Shown in pieces: positions 1 through 9,383 of a stretch of DNA of 64,000 nt (position 1 is the stretch's first letter; the number at the start of each line of letters is the position of its first letter). The position numbers were made by a program, and so were the translations under genes. Under the pieces are notes generated by a model. That model saw only the letters and a program-made list of their open reading frames with translations, had not been told where the DNA came from and ran no database searches. This DNA is from Betaproteobacteria bacterium (GTDB lineage: Bacteria > Pseudomonadota > Gammaproteobacteria > Burkholderiales > Casimicrobiaceae): NCBI GenBank assembly GCA_016861105.1, contig BOKS01000004.1, positions 62,001 to 126,000 on the forward strand. Direction: 5' to 3'.

Positions 1-3000
1 TTCGTCGGGGTGAAGCCGCAGGCCCCGTTCGCTTGCGTCAGCTTGTGCACGGTCTCGAGGTCGGAGAGGTACAGGCAGCCGTCGGGCCCGACGACGCCCG
101 AGCTCATCCCCTTGTCGATCAGCGGCGTGATCGTCGGCGGCGACACGCTGACGTCCGCGAGCTTCATCGTGTTGTCCGTCGCGAGGAACACGAGCGACTT
201 CGCCGCTCCGTTGGCGAGCGTCTCGGCGACGGTCACCCAGAAGATCGACGCGAGGCCCGCGATCGGCGTGATCGACGGTGGTTGCGGCTGGTTCGTGCCG
301 CTGACGCGCAGAACCGGCGGCGAGGCACTGAGGTACTGCGTGGCGACGAACATCGTGCCGTCGGGCGCGAACGTCACCGCGCCATTGGGCGTCCCGGGAA
401 GCGTCGCGTAGGTCACGATCGCCGGCGTCGCCGAGGCCGTGTTCTGCAAGCGATAGAGCCGCGGGTCGTCGGAGCCGGCGCCAAAGCAGGTGCCGGTGTA
501 GAACAGGTCGCCCGAGAGCGGATCGACGGCGAGCGGCGACAGGCACGCGAGGCCCGAGGCGAGCGTGCGCAGGATCGCGCCCGTGGCCGGATCGAGCTCG
601 TGGATCGCACCGCTGAAGAAGCCGGCGCCGGTCGCGCTGCGCGCCGCGTAGAGCCTGCCGTCCTTGCCGTACACCGGCTGGCCGATCGTGAGGCCCGGGC
701 TCGCGATCACGTTGCCGCTCGAGGCGGCGCCGCCACCGGGCGGCAGGCGATACAGGTTGCCGGCGCGGAAGTCCGCGATCAGCAGCGTGCCGTCGGGCTG
801 GAACGCCGGGTTCGACGCACCCGAGCAGCCCCAGTTGACGTTGCTGAAGCTGAACGTGCCGGCGCGGAACCCGGTGGCGAAAGGCGCGATGGCGTATCCG
901 GTCGCGGCGGTCGGCGCGGGGCCGGTCACGCACGAGGTCGGCGCCGACCCGGACCACGTCACGACCGCGTTGCCGGGGACGGGGACGTCGCCGTCGGTCA
1001 CGACGACGGCGGTGTACGTCACGGTCTCGGCGTGCGTGTTGGTCGCGGTGAACTGGATCTGTCCGCTCGCGTTCGTCTGCGGTGGTATGGGCGCGGCGAT
1101 GACGGAGCGCCCGCCGCCCTGCGCGAGCTGCACGGTCTTGCCGGGTGTCGGCTGGCCCTGAGCGTCCAGAAGCGTGATGGTGATCGTCGTCGTGGCGACA
1201 CCGTCGTTGGCGACCGTCGTCGGAAATGCCGCGATGCCGCCGGCTGCGGCGGGGGGCGCCACGAACTCCACGGCGAAGGTCGTCGGCAGCACGATGCCGT
1301 CCGTGGTGTCGGTCGCCGTGAACGAGACGTTCTGCAGCGCGCTGCTGCGCACCTCGAAGATCGCCGCGCCGTTCGTGGCGCTGGTCGTGGCGACGGGCGG
1401 CGTCACCGTGACCGTGCCGCCGCCGTTGTGCGAAAGCGACACCGCCTTGCCCGGCACGATGTTGCCACTTGCATCGCGCAGCTTCACGACGACGTGCGTG
1501 GCGCCGACGTTCTTCGCGACCTGCGGGTCCTCGACCTCCACGATCGATTGCGCCGGGCTCACCGGTCCGGCGGCGCCGCCGGTGAGCGCCAGGAACAGGC
1601 GATTGAAGATCGCGGTGCCGAGGCCGACGTGAGCGAAGTCGCTGCCGAGCACCGCGGGTGCGTTGAAAGCCCCGCTGCCGCCGAGCGGGTAGACCTGCGG
1701 GTTGAGCAGACCGAGGCGGTGCCCGGCGGCCTGGTTCATCTTGGCGAGCGCGGCGGCCAGCGAAGGCGCTGCGTAGCTGGTGCCACCGAAGAACAGGTTG
1801 CCTCCGCACGGGCCGAGCGCCGCCACGCAGATCACGATGCCGCGCTCGGGATCGGACTGGAACGCGAGGTCCGGGATCGACCGGTACGGCGATGCGGTGA
1901 AGCCGTTCTGCCAGGACGGGCGCGCGAAGAAGCGGCTGACGCCGAAGCCGCCCTGCCCGGTCGGTGGCGTGGCCGGCGTCGCCCCCCACCACGTCGCGCT
2001 CTTCCACGTGGTGCCCGGCCCGGTCTCGAGCGAGGTCCCGCCGACCGCGGTCGCGTGAGGCGAGCCGGCCGGCACGACGATCGTGTTCGGGCTGCCGTTG
2101 AGGCAGGTGCTGCCGGAGTCACCCGCCGCCGAGAACACGCTGATGCCCGCGGCAGCCGCCGTTGCGAGGATCGCGTCGATGCTCGCGACGTCGGCGTGGG
2201 ACGTCTCGTTCTCGCAATAGGCCCAGCTGTTGCTGATGATCGACGCGCCGTCGGTGACCATCCGGTTGAACAGCGCCTGGAAGGCGCCGCCTCCGAACGG
2301 GATGTCGTAGACCACGACCTGGGCGCCCGGCGCCCCCATCAGCACCGTCGACGCGTCGAGCACGACCTCGGACTGGTCGGCGGAGACGGGCGCACCGCCG
2401 TTGAGCGAGACGCGGGACAGCCTGCCGATCAGCGCGGGGTCGTACCCGAACAGGTCGAGCGTGTCGCGGACGTCGTTCGTCAGGAATCCGCTGAACGACG
2501 TGATGGCCACGACCTGTCCGGTGCCGTCGGCGTCCTTCCACGGCACCGGCGCATCGGCGGCGGCCGGCCGCGCGTCCGGCGACGACTGTCCGGACCACTT
2601 CCTGCACGCGGCGAGAAGGTCGCTCAGCGACTCCGCTTTCAGATGGTGCTCGGCGGCGCACTTCGTCACCGTGTCCTCGCAGGCCTTCACCGGGTCCTTG
2701 AGCTGGAGCCCGCTGAACACCGCGGAGACGCTTCCGGAGATCGAGCACCAGGCCTTCTTGATGGCTTCGATCAGCGGTCGCGGCTGCGCCAGCGACGACA
2801 GCCCGTTGATCGCCATCACGCGGGCCGCGACGTCGGCGGGGAGCGACGGGTCGCGGTCGTTCGCGTAGACGCGCTTCTCCCGGCCCTTCGCATCGGTCAC
2901 GACGAAGTCGCGGAGCGCGACGTCGAGCGTCCGCTCGACCGCCGCGCGGGTTGCGCCGAGCACGAGCGTCATGCGGTTCGACGAGCGCTCGATCACGCGG

Positions 3001-3362
3001 AATCCCGCTTCGGCGAAGTGTCGTTCCACGACGTCGTAGTCCAGGGCCGTCGGGCCGTAGCGCTCGGCGATGAGCGCCGGGGACATCCACTGGCGGAACG
3101 TGGGAGACGAGGGTTCGTAGAGGGCGGCGAGGTCGCGCCGGAACCCCGGCTCGTCGTTGCGGCGCAGGACGATCGTCAGGACGGTCTCGCCGCCGTCGTC
3201 GCGCTTGGGGACCGCACGGGCGGCGATCGACGCGTCGGTGGCGATCGGCACGACGTGCCCCGGCAGGACCACGCGCTCCGCCGCCGCAACCTGTAGCGAA
3301 CAGAGGCCCGCGACGACGGACAGCAGCACCGACCGCTTCACGACATCCCGCATGCGCGCCAT
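1..3362 (-). CDS. Secreted S53 (sedolisin) peptidase with Ig-like and propeller-like C-terminal regions, partial
   Basis: An exported serine-carboxyl peptidase; at least 1120 codons are present and the C-terminus lies beyond the left edge. Residues 1-28 form a signal peptide, residues about 35-190 match a pro-kumamolisin activation domain, and about 275-545 the S53 catalytic domain. The S53 residues are visible: Glu332 and Asp336 in SEVVLD, Asp415 in AAGDSG, and Ser529 in GGTSYAAP. Then come two Ig/invasin-like repeats (about 570-790, each with a 'GK.V.L' strand) and a region with repeated PDG and 'LY' motifs like an NHL/SMP-30 propeller. The first ATG follows a GGGAG ribosome site; ATG at 3353 is an in-frame alternative. 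The family normally self-activates at acidic pH outside the cell; the role of the C-terminal modules (adhesion or substrate binding) is inference. Confidence 0.9.
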   Translation of the reverse strand, partial: MARMRDVVKRSVLLSVVAGLCSLQVAAAERVVLPGHVVPIATDASIAARAVPKRDDGGETVLTIVLRRNDEPGFRRDLAALYEPSSPTFRQWMSPALIAERYGPTALDYDVVERHFAEAGFRVIERSSNRMTLVLGATRAAVERTLDVALRDFVVTDAKGREKRVYANDRDPSLPADVAARVMAINGLSSLAQPRPLIEAIKKAWCSISGSVSAVFSGLQLKDPVKACEDTVTKCAAEHHLKAESLSDLLAACRKWSGQSSPDARPAAADAPVPWKDADGTGQVVAITSFSGFLTNDVRDTLDLFGYDPALIGRLSRVSLNGGAPVSADQSEVVLDASTVLMGAPGAQVVVYDIPFGGGAFQALFNRMVTDGASIISNSWAYCENETSHADVASIDAILATAAAAGISVFSAAGDSGSTCLNGSPNTIVVPAGSPHATAVGGTSLETGPGTTWKSATWWGATPATPPTGQGGFGVSRFFARPSWQNGFTASPYRSIPDLAFQSDPERGIVICVAALGPCGGNLFFGGTSYAAPSLAAALAKMNQAAGHRLGLLNPQVYPLGGSGAFNAPAVLGSDFAHVGLGTAIFNRLFLALTGGAAGPVSPAQSIVEVEDPQVAKNVGATHVVVKLRDASGNIVPGKAVSLSHNGGGTVTVTPPVATTSATNGAAIFEVRSSALQNVSFTATDTTDGIVLPTTFAVEFVAPPAAAGGIAAFPTTVANDGVATTTITITLLDAQGQPTPGKTVQLAQGGGRSVIAAPIPPQTNASGQIQFTATNTHAETVTYTAVVVTDGDVPVPGNAVVTWSGSAPTSCVTGPAPTAATGYAIAPFATGFRAGTFSFSNVNWGCSGASNPAFQPDGTLLIADFRAGNLYRLPPGGGAASSGNVIASPGLTIGQPVYGKDGRLYAARSATGAGFFSGAIHELDPATGAILRTLASGLACLSPLAVDPLSGDLFYTGTCFGAGSDDPRLYRLQNTASATPAIVTYATLPGTPNGAVTFAPDGTMFVATQYLSASPPVLRVSGTNQPQPPSITPIAGLASIFWVTVAETLANGAAKSLVFLATDNTMKLADVSVSPPTITPLIDKGMSSGVVGPDGCLYLSDLETVHKLTQANGACGFTPT

Positions 3363-3450
3363 CGTCGTCTCCCGGGCCCGCCACGCAGGGCGGGCGTCCG
3401 AGTATGTAGAATCGCCAAGCTCCGGCGCAGTAACAGCAGGTGACGTGTAG
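3363..3450. promoter_or_regulatory. Divergent promoter region between peptidase and TPR gene
   Basis: This 88-bp gap holds the start regions of two divergent genes. A TAGAAT hexamer at 3407-3412 on the plus strand resembles a -10 box for the gene at 3451, but no good -35 is visible. The heptamer GGTGACG occurs twice (about 3439-3445 and 3450-3456), and the second copy contains the GTG start. Whether it binds a regulator is not known. Confidence 0.3.
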
Positions 3451-5277
3451 GTGACGCGTTCGCCCCCCGCCCCCGCGCACGACGGCTCCGCGACCGCCCC
3501 GGTCCCGCCGCCCGGCCCCTCGCCGGCGCTGGTCGCGGGCGAGCTCGCGCGCATCGAGCGCTCGTCGACGTTCCGCCGCTCGCCTCTGCACCGTCGCCTG
3601 CTGCGCTACCTCGTCACGCGCACGCTGGCGGGCGACGCCGCGCGGCTCAAGGAGTCGGTGATCGCCGTCGAGGTCTTCGGCCGCGACCCGGCGCGCTTCG
3701 ACCCGCGGCACGACACGTCGGTGCGCGTGGAGGCGCGGCGCCTGCGCCAGAAGCTCGAGCGCTTCTACGTCCGCGAAGGGGACGGCGCGGCGGTCGCGAT
3801 CCGGCTCGCCGCCGGCGGGTACGTGCCCGCGTTCGAGCGCCGGCCCGACGCCGCCGAGGCGCTCGCGTCGCTCGTCGTGCTGCCGTTCGTCAACCTCTCG
3901 GGTGAGGCGGCGCTGGACGCCTGGTGCGACTCGCTGACCGAGGAGCTGATCGACGCGCTGGTGCAGGTGCCGGGCATGAAGGTCGTCGCGCGCACGACCT
4001 CGTTCGGCCTGCGCGGGCGCAGCGGCGACGTGCGGGCGATCGCGCGCGAGGTCGGCGTGGCCCGGCTGGTCGAGGGCAGCGTGCAGGCCCGCGCCGGTGG
4101 GCGCCGGGTCGTGGCGCAGCTCATCGACGGCGCGAGCGGGCTGCACCTGTGGTCGCACGCCTTCGAGTCCGACGCCGGGGCCGACCTCGCCGCCGTCGTC
4201 CACGCGCTGGCGCGCGCAGTGGCGCGCAGCCTGGCGCGCAATGGCGCCGGCGCCTCGCTCGATCGCGCGGCGCAGCGGCTGTCGGCGAAGGCGGAGGCGC
4301 GCGAGCTGTACTTCCGTGCGAAGTACCTGATGGGCCGCCACACGCCGGCGAGCTACCGCGATGCGGCCGCGCTGTACGGCGAGGCGGTGGCCGCCGATCC
4401 GGCGTTCGCGCTCGCGTGGGCGGGCAAGGCGCACGCGGCCATCGGGCTGCACGGCATGTCAGCGACGCCCGACGGCGCCGCGATCGCACAGGCGCGCAAC
4501 GCGGTGGCGAAGGCCCTGGCCCTGGATCCCGAGCTCGGCGAGGCGCACGCGGCCGCGGCCACGCTCGCCTTCGCCGCCGACCGCGACTTCGAGCGCGCCG
4601 AGCGGGCGTCGCTGGAGGCGATCCGCTGCGCGCCCTCGCGGGCCTATGTCCACCACAGCTATGCGTGGACGCTGATGTTCGCGGGCCGCTTCGCCGAGGC
4701 CGGGCACGAGTTCGACGTCGCGCGCGAGCTCGACCCGCTCGATCCGATGCTCCGCGTCCACCAGGCGCTGCTCGCGTTCTACCGCCGCGACTTCGGCGCG
4801 GCCGCGCGCCGCTTCGCGCAGGTCGCCGCCGACGAGCCGGCGAACCTCGTGGCGCGCGTCCTGCACGCATCCGCGCTGCTCGGCGCGGGGGCGCCGGACG
4901 AGGCGCTGGCGCTGTTCGAGGCGATCGCGCGTGACCTGCCGGGGGACTCGATCGGACCGCTGGGGGTCGTGCAGGCGCACGCGGTCGCCGGCCGCGCGCC
5001 GCAGGCACGGGAGGCCCTCGACGCGGCGGTCACGCGCCTGGGCGCCGAGCGCTTCGGACCCTACCGGATGGCCATCGCCCACGCGCGGCTGGGCGAAGCC
5101 GGCGAGGCGTTCGCCTGGCTCGACCGCGCGGCCGCGGCGCGCGACCTCAACCTCGTCTGCCTCGCCGTCGACCCGTCGTTCGACGCGCTGCGCGACGACG
5201 CGCGCTGGCCGGCGGCGCTCGCGCGCTACGGCCTGCCGGCCATCGACCCGCGGCGCCCGGGTGCTAGCGCACCTTGA
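3451..5277 (+). CDS. TolB-like / TPR repeat protein
   Basis: A 608-residue protein with a GTG start. Residues about 30-115 form a charged helical domain (motifs LLRYLV, FDPRHD, VRVEARRLR) that often precedes TolB-like domains in signalling-type TPR proteins. Residues about 135-265 resemble the N-terminal TolB-like domain (VVLPFVNLSG, ELIDAL, GVARLVEGSV, LWSHAFE). Residues about 285-590 are helical tetratricopeptide repeats rich in Ala-Leu pairs. No transmembrane segment or signal peptide is visible, so a cytoplasmic scaffold or regulatory role is likely. It is divergent from the secreted peptidase, and its last 14 bases overlap the convergent potF-like gene. Its partner or ligand is unknown. 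Confidence 0.85.
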   Translation: MTRSPPAPAHDGSATAPVPPPGPSPALVAGELARIERSSTFRRSPLHRRLLRYLVTRTLAGDAARLKESVIAVEVFGRDPARFDPRHDTSVRVEARRLRQKLERFYVREGDGAAVAIRLAAGGYVPAFERRPDAAEALASLVVLPFVNLSGEAALDAWCDSLTEELIDALVQVPGMKVVARTTSFGLRGRSGDVRAIAREVGVARLVEGSVQARAGGRRVVAQLIDGASGLHLWSHAFESDAGADLAAVVHALARAVARSLARNGAGASLDRAAQRLSAKAEARELYFRAKYLMGRHTPASYRDAAALYGEAVAADPAFALAWAGKAHAAIGLHGMSATPDGAAIAQARNAVAKALALDPELGEAHAAAATLAFAADRDFERAERASLEAIRCAPSRAYVHHSYAWTLMFAGRFAEAGHEFDVARELDPLDPMLRVHQALLAFYRRDFGAAARRFAQVAADEPANLVARVLHASALLGAGAPDEALALFEAIARDLPGDSIGPLGVVQAHAVAGRAPQAREALDAAVTRLGAERFGPYRMAIAHARLGEAGEAFAWLDRAAAARDLNLVCLAVDPSFDALRDDARWPAALARYGLPAIDPRRPGASAP

Positions 5278-6334
5278 TCTCGGTCCACAGGCGGTTGCGG
5301 AACCGCCGGTCCTTCGCCGAGAAGTCCTTCTGCTGCTCGAGCTTCGCGAGCACGGCCTGGTCGGGGAACACGGCCTTGTTGCTCCGCACCTCGGCCTTGA
5401 TGTACTGCAGCGCGTCGTTGTTCGGGTTGCCGGAGCCGATGAGGTTGGACAGCTCCGCCGAGTTCTTCCCGTCGAGCATGAAGTCGATGAACTTGTAGGC
5501 GAGGTCGGGGCGCGGCGCGTTGCGCAGGATCGCCATGCTGTCGACCGCCAGCACGGCGCCCTCCTTGGGCAGCGCGTGCACGATGCGGAACTTGCGGCCG
5601 GCGGCCTGCGCGTCGAGGTTGGCCTGGAAGATGTCGTTGCTGTAGCCGTGGGCGACCCAGATGTTGCCCACCGTGAGCTCCTTGATGTACGACGAGGCGT
5701 TGAACGCCGCCCAGTAGGGCTTCGCCTTCTTGATGAGGTCGGCGGCCTGCGTGAGCTTCTTCTCGTCGGTCTCGTTGATCGAGTGGCCGAGGTACTTGAG
5801 CGCGGCGGCCATGAGCTCGCTCGAGCTGTCGAGCACGGTCACCCGGCCCTTGATCTTCTCGAGGATCTTCGGGTCGAAGATCACCGCCCACGAGTCGACG
5901 GTGATGCCGAGCTCCTTCATCTTCTCGTCGTTGTAGCCCAGCATCGTGATCGTGTAGGCGTACGGCACCGAGTGCTGGTTCTTCGGGTCGAACGGGGTGT
6001 CGAGGTAGGCGGGGTTGATGTTCTTCAGGTTCGGGACCTTCGCCTTGTCGATCGGCGCGAGCTTCTTCTGCTTGATCAGCGACTCGAGCGCGTTGCCGGT
6101 GGGCACGACGATGTCGTAGCCCTTCGCGCCGGCCGCGAGCTTGGCGAGCATCTCCTCGTTGTCCGAGTAGTAGGTCTGCTTGAGCTCGCAGTTGCACGAC
6201 ACCTCGAAGCGCTTGACCGTCTCCGGCGCGATGTAGTTGTTCCAGTTGTAGAGGTGCAGGACGTCCCTGGCCGGCGCGGCGGGTGCCGCGGCCGCGGCGG
6301 CGGCGGCGAGGAGGAGCGTGAGAAGGCGTCGCAT
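5264..6334 (-). CDS. potF: Polyamine-type ABC transporter substrate-binding protein
   Basis: A periplasmic binding protein of the PotD/PotF family, 356 residues, close to the usual length. The N-terminus is a signal peptide (MRRLLTLLLAAA) followed by the family start LHLYNWNNYI. Other family segments are VPTGNAL, LDTPFDPKN and GYSNDIF. The ATG follows a GGGAG site. It is the last gene of a four-gene minus-strand operon (ATPase, two permeases, binding protein), with 29 bp to the upstream permease. Putrescine or spermidine is the likely ligand from the family, but other cationic ligands are possible. Confidence 0.93.
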   Translation of the reverse strand: MRRLLTLLLAAAAAAAAPAAPARDVLHLYNWNNYIAPETVKRFEVSCNCELKQTYYSDNEEMLAKLAAGAKGYDIVVPTGNALESLIKQKKLAPIDKAKVPNLKNINPAYLDTPFDPKNQHSVPYAYTITMLGYNDEKMKELGITVDSWAVIFDPKILEKIKGRVTVLDSSSELMAAALKYLGHSINETDEKKLTQAADLIKKAKPYWAAFNASSYIKELTVGNIWVAHGYSNDIFQANLDAQAAGRKFRIVHALPKEGAVLAVDSMAILRNAPRPDLAYKFIDFMLDGKNSAELSNLIGSGNPNNDALQYIKAEVRSNKAVFPDQAVLAKLEQQKDFSAKDRRFRNRLWTEIKVR

Positions 6335-6363
6335 GGCGGACTCCCGTGGGGGTGGAACGGCGG

Positions 6364-7137
6364 TCAGGACGAGCGCAGGGCGCCGGGCGCGAGCTTGCTC
6401 GCCACGACGATCAGCACCAGCGTCAGCAGCATCAGCAGCGTCGACACGGCATTGACCTCGGGGGTGACGGAGATCTTGATCATCGAGTAGATCTGCAGCG
6501 GAAGCGTCTGCGTCCCCGCACCCGCGGTGAAGAACGTGATGACGAAGTCGTCGATCGACAGCGTGAACGCCATCAGCGCCCCGGCGATCACGGCCGGCAT
6601 GATAAGCGGCAGCGTCACCAGCCGGAAGGCCTGTGCCGGCGTCGCGCCGCAGTCGCGGGCCGCCTCGGTCAGGCTCTCGTCCATCCCGGCCAGCCGCGAG
6701 CGGACCACGATCGCCACGAAGCCGATGCAGAACGCGATGTGCGCCAGCGTGACCGACACGATCCCGAGCGTGAAGTTCAGCATCACGAAGAACAGCAGCA
6801 GCGAAACCCCCATCAGGATCTCGGGTATGGCGATCGGCGTGAGCACGAGGATCGGGAGGACCCGGCTCCTGTAGCGATGCATCGCGAAGCCGGCCATCGT
6901 GCCGAGCACCGTGGAGACGGCGCTGGCCACGGTGGCGATGATCAGCGAGTTGACGGCCGCCTGGATCATCTCGTCGTTGGCGGCGAGCCTGCGGTACCAG
7001 TCGAGCGTGAAGCCGACCCACTCGGCGTTGAGCCGCGAGTCGTTGAACGAGTAGGCGACGACGATCGCCAGCGGCACGTACAGGAACAGGTAGCCGGCGA
7101 TCGCCGCGGCGTACAGCGGCCAGGAGGGGCGCTTCAC
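6364..7137 (-). CDS. potI: Polyamine-type ABC transporter permease, PotC/PotI type
   Basis: An inner-membrane permease of 257 residues with about six transmembrane helices. The binding-protein-dependent transport (EAA) loop is visible as EAARDCGATPAQAFRLVTLP, the surface that docks on the ATPase. The GTG start lies 10 bp after the stop of the upstream permease, so translation is probably coupled. It would pair with the PotH-type subunit to form the channel. Confidence 0.93.
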   Translation of the reverse strand: MKRPSWPLYAAAIAGYLFLYVPLAIVVAYSFNDSRLNAEWVGFTLDWYRRLAANDEMIQAAVNSLIIATVASAVSTVLGTMAGFAMHRYRSRVLPILVLTPIAIPEILMGVSLLLFFVMLNFTLGIVSVTLAHIAFCIGFVAIVVRSRLAGMDESLTEAARDCGATPAQAFRLVTLPLIMPAVIAGALMAFTLSIDDFVITFFTAGAGTQTLPLQIYSMIKISVTPEVNAVSTLLMLLTLVLIVVASKLAPGALRSS

Positions 7138-7147
7138 CCGGGCCTCC

Positions 7148-8086
7148 TCACGCCGTCCGCCGCGGGCGCGCGACCCATGCGGCGAGCCCCGCCAGCGCCA
7201 GCGCGACGACGGTGAGCACGATCGAGAGCACGCTCCCGAACGGCCAGTCGCGCGTCTCCAGGAACTGCTGCTTGATCAGGTTGCCGATCAGCGTGTCCTC
7301 GGTGCCGCCGAGGATGTCGGGAATGGCGAAGATGCCGAGCGCCGGGATGAAGACGAGGGCGGCCCCCGCCCAGACGCCGGGCAGCGACAGCGGGAAGGTG
7401 ACGCGCCAGAACCGCTGCCACGCGTTCGCGCCGAGGTCCTGCGCCGCGTCCAGCAGCGCCGGGTCGTGCTTCTCGAGGTTCGCGTACAGCGGCAGCACCA
7501 TGAACGGCAGGTGGACGTACACCAGGCCGACCAGCACGGCGAAGGAGCTGAACAGCAGCGACACCGGCTCGACGCCCAGCGGCGCCAGCAGCGCGTTGAC
7601 GGCGCGGCTCGCGAACGACTGCGGCCCGAGGATGATCATCCATGCGTAGACGCGGATCAGGAAGTTGCTCCAGAACGGCAGGATGACCAGCAGCATCAGG
7701 AGGTCGCGGTACTTCCTCGGACTGCGGGCGATCAGCATCGCCAGCGGGTAGGCGAGCAGCAGGCAGCACAGCGTCGTCACCGCGGCGTAGACCACCGACT
7801 TGGCGAACAGCTCCCAGTAGATCGTGTCCGTCGCGAAGCGCTCGTAGGCCTCGAGCGTGAGCCCGAGCTCGCCGTCTGCGACCAGCGGCGCGAGGCCGCC
7901 GAACTCGCCGGGGAAGCGGAACGACGCGACCACCATGATCAGCACGGGGATCGCGAAGAACAGCAGCAGGTAGGCGAGCGGCGGCCCGGTCACCAGCCAG
8001 CGCGCGAGGCCGCGGTCGCGCGCCTGCCAGGCGACGACCCCCGGCGGCGCCCGTGCCGCGTCAGGCGGGGATGAAGTGTCCCGCAT
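7148..8086 (-). CDS. potH: Polyamine-type ABC transporter permease, PotB/PotH type
   Basis: A 312-residue permease with a hydrophilic N-terminus of about 30 residues, a first helix at about 35-55 and roughly five more. The EAA-type loop reads DAAQDLGANAWQRFWRVTFP. Its start lies 26 bases inside the end of the ATPase gene, which argues for co-translation. It is the first of the two permeases of this importer. Confidence 0.93.
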   Translation of the reverse strand: MRDTSSPPDAARAPPGVVAWQARDRGLARWLVTGPPLAYLLLFFAIPVLIMVVASFRFPGEFGGLAPLVADGELGLTLEAYERFATDTIYWELFAKSVVYAAVTTLCCLLLAYPLAMLIARSPRKYRDLLMLLVILPFWSNFLIRVYAWMIILGPQSFASRAVNALLAPLGVEPVSLLFSSFAVLVGLVYVHLPFMVLPLYANLEKHDPALLDAAQDLGANAWQRFWRVTFPLSLPGVWAGAALVFIPALGIFAIPDILGGTEDTLIGNLIKQQFLETRDWPFGSVLSIVLTVVALALAGLAAWVARPRRTA

Positions 8087-9158
8087 CGAAGCGCCAGGCG
8101 GCCTCGACCGCGTCGCCCGCCTCGAAGAACTTCGTGCGGCCCGACTCGGAGTTGGCGAGCAGCGCCTCGACGCGCTGTCCGCCGTTCGCCTCGACGACGT
8201 ACATCGTCACGTCGCCCATGTACAGGAACTCGCGCACGTGGCCCGCGCAGTGGTTCTCGCCTTCGCCCTGCGTGAGCGTCCCCGAGATGCGCACCTTCTC
8301 CGGCCGCAGCGCGACCGAGCCTCGGCTGCCCGGGGCGACGGCCTCGCGCGTCGCCGCCCGGATGCGCCCCAGCCCGGCGACGTCGAGGTCGACCAGCGCG
8401 CCCTGGCCGGCGGGGGTCACCGCGGCCACCGTGCCGTCGAACAGGTTGCAGTGGCCGATGAAGTCGGCGACGAAGCGCGTCCGCGGGAACCCGTAGATGC
8501 GCGACGGCTCGTCGAGCTGCTCGACGCGGCCGTGGTTCATCACCGCGATGCGGTGCGACAGCGCGAGCGCCTCGGTCTGGTCGTGCGTCACGTAGACGAA
8601 CGTGATGCCGACGTCCTTCTGCAGGTTGATGAGCTCGATCTGCAGCTGCTCGCGCAGCTTGGCGTCGAGCGCGGCGAGCGGCTCGTCGAGCAGCAGCACG
8701 CGCGGCTTGGTCACCAGCGCGCGCGCGATCGCGACGCGCTGCTTCTGGCCGCCGGAGAGCTCGTGCGGGTAGCGGTCGGCCTTCGCGCCGAGCTGGACCC
8801 CTTCGAGGGCCGCGGCGACCTGCCGGCGGACGTCCGCGGCGTCGACCTTCGCCATCCGGAGCGGGAAGGCGACGTTGCCCGCCACGGTCATGTGCGGGAA
8901 GAGCGCGTAGCTCTGGAACACGGTGCGCACCGGCCGCCGCTCCGGCGGGTCGTCCGCGAGGTCGTTGCCGTCGAGCACGATGCTGCCGCCGTCGGGCTGG
9001 TCGAACCCGGCGATCATGCGCAGCAGCGTCGTCTTGCCGCAGCCCGACGGGCCGAGCAGCGTGAAGAACTCCCCCGCCTCGACGCCGAGGCTCACGTCGT
9101 CGACCGCGACGAAGTCGCCGAAGCGACGCGTGACGTTCCTGATCTCGAGCAGCGCCAT
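8061..9158 (-). CDS. potG: Polyamine-type ABC transporter ATP-binding protein
   Basis: A 365-residue ATPase that energises the importer. The Walker A motif is GPSGCGKTT at residues 36-44; the Q-loop VFQSYALFPH, signature LSGGQKQR, Walker B VLLLDEP and H-loop VTHD are all intact. Residues after about 240 form the TOBE regulatory domain found in PotA/PotG. It is the promoter-proximal gene of the operon. A TAGAAT hexamer on the minus strand (9199 to 9194), about 40 bp upstream, is a possible -10 element. Confidence 0.95.
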   Translation of the reverse strand: MALLEIRNVTRRFGDFVAVDDVSLGVEAGEFFTLLGPSGCGKTTLLRMIAGFDQPDGGSIVLDGNDLADDPPERRPVRTVFQSYALFPHMTVAGNVAFPLRMAKVDAADVRRQVAAALEGVQLGAKADRYPHELSGGQKQRVAIARALVTKPRVLLLDEPLAALDAKLREQLQIELINLQKDVGITFVYVTHDQTEALALSHRIAVMNHGRVEQLDEPSRIYGFPRTRFVADFIGHCNLFDGTVAAVTPAGQGALVDLDVAGLGRIRAATREAVAPGSRGSVALRPEKVRISGTLTQGEGENHCAGHVREFLYMGDVTMYVVEANGGQRVEALLANSESGRTKFFEAGDAVEAAWRFDAGHFIPA

Positions 9159-9383
9159 CGCCGCCTGGGGCTCCGGGAATTCGTGCGCCCCGGATTCTAA
9201 AGCAATTCACCCTCGCGGACGGCACGGGAATTGCATCGCCTCGCGTCCGTGGGCGCCGGACCTCGGGGCGGTCGAGCGCGTGACGCGGCGCGTCAGCAGA
9301 TGTCGTGACGCGGTGCGTCGTGCCGCCGGCCTCGTCCGCAGGGCCGAGACCGGCGCGCCGCGTGTCCGTGCTACCTTAGGCTC

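Noticed and set aside
33..3296. A long plus-strand open frame over the S53 peptidase
   Set aside because: Its product is Arg/Gly-rich without domains and lies opposite a gene with a full catalytic set; it is a high-GC shadow frame.
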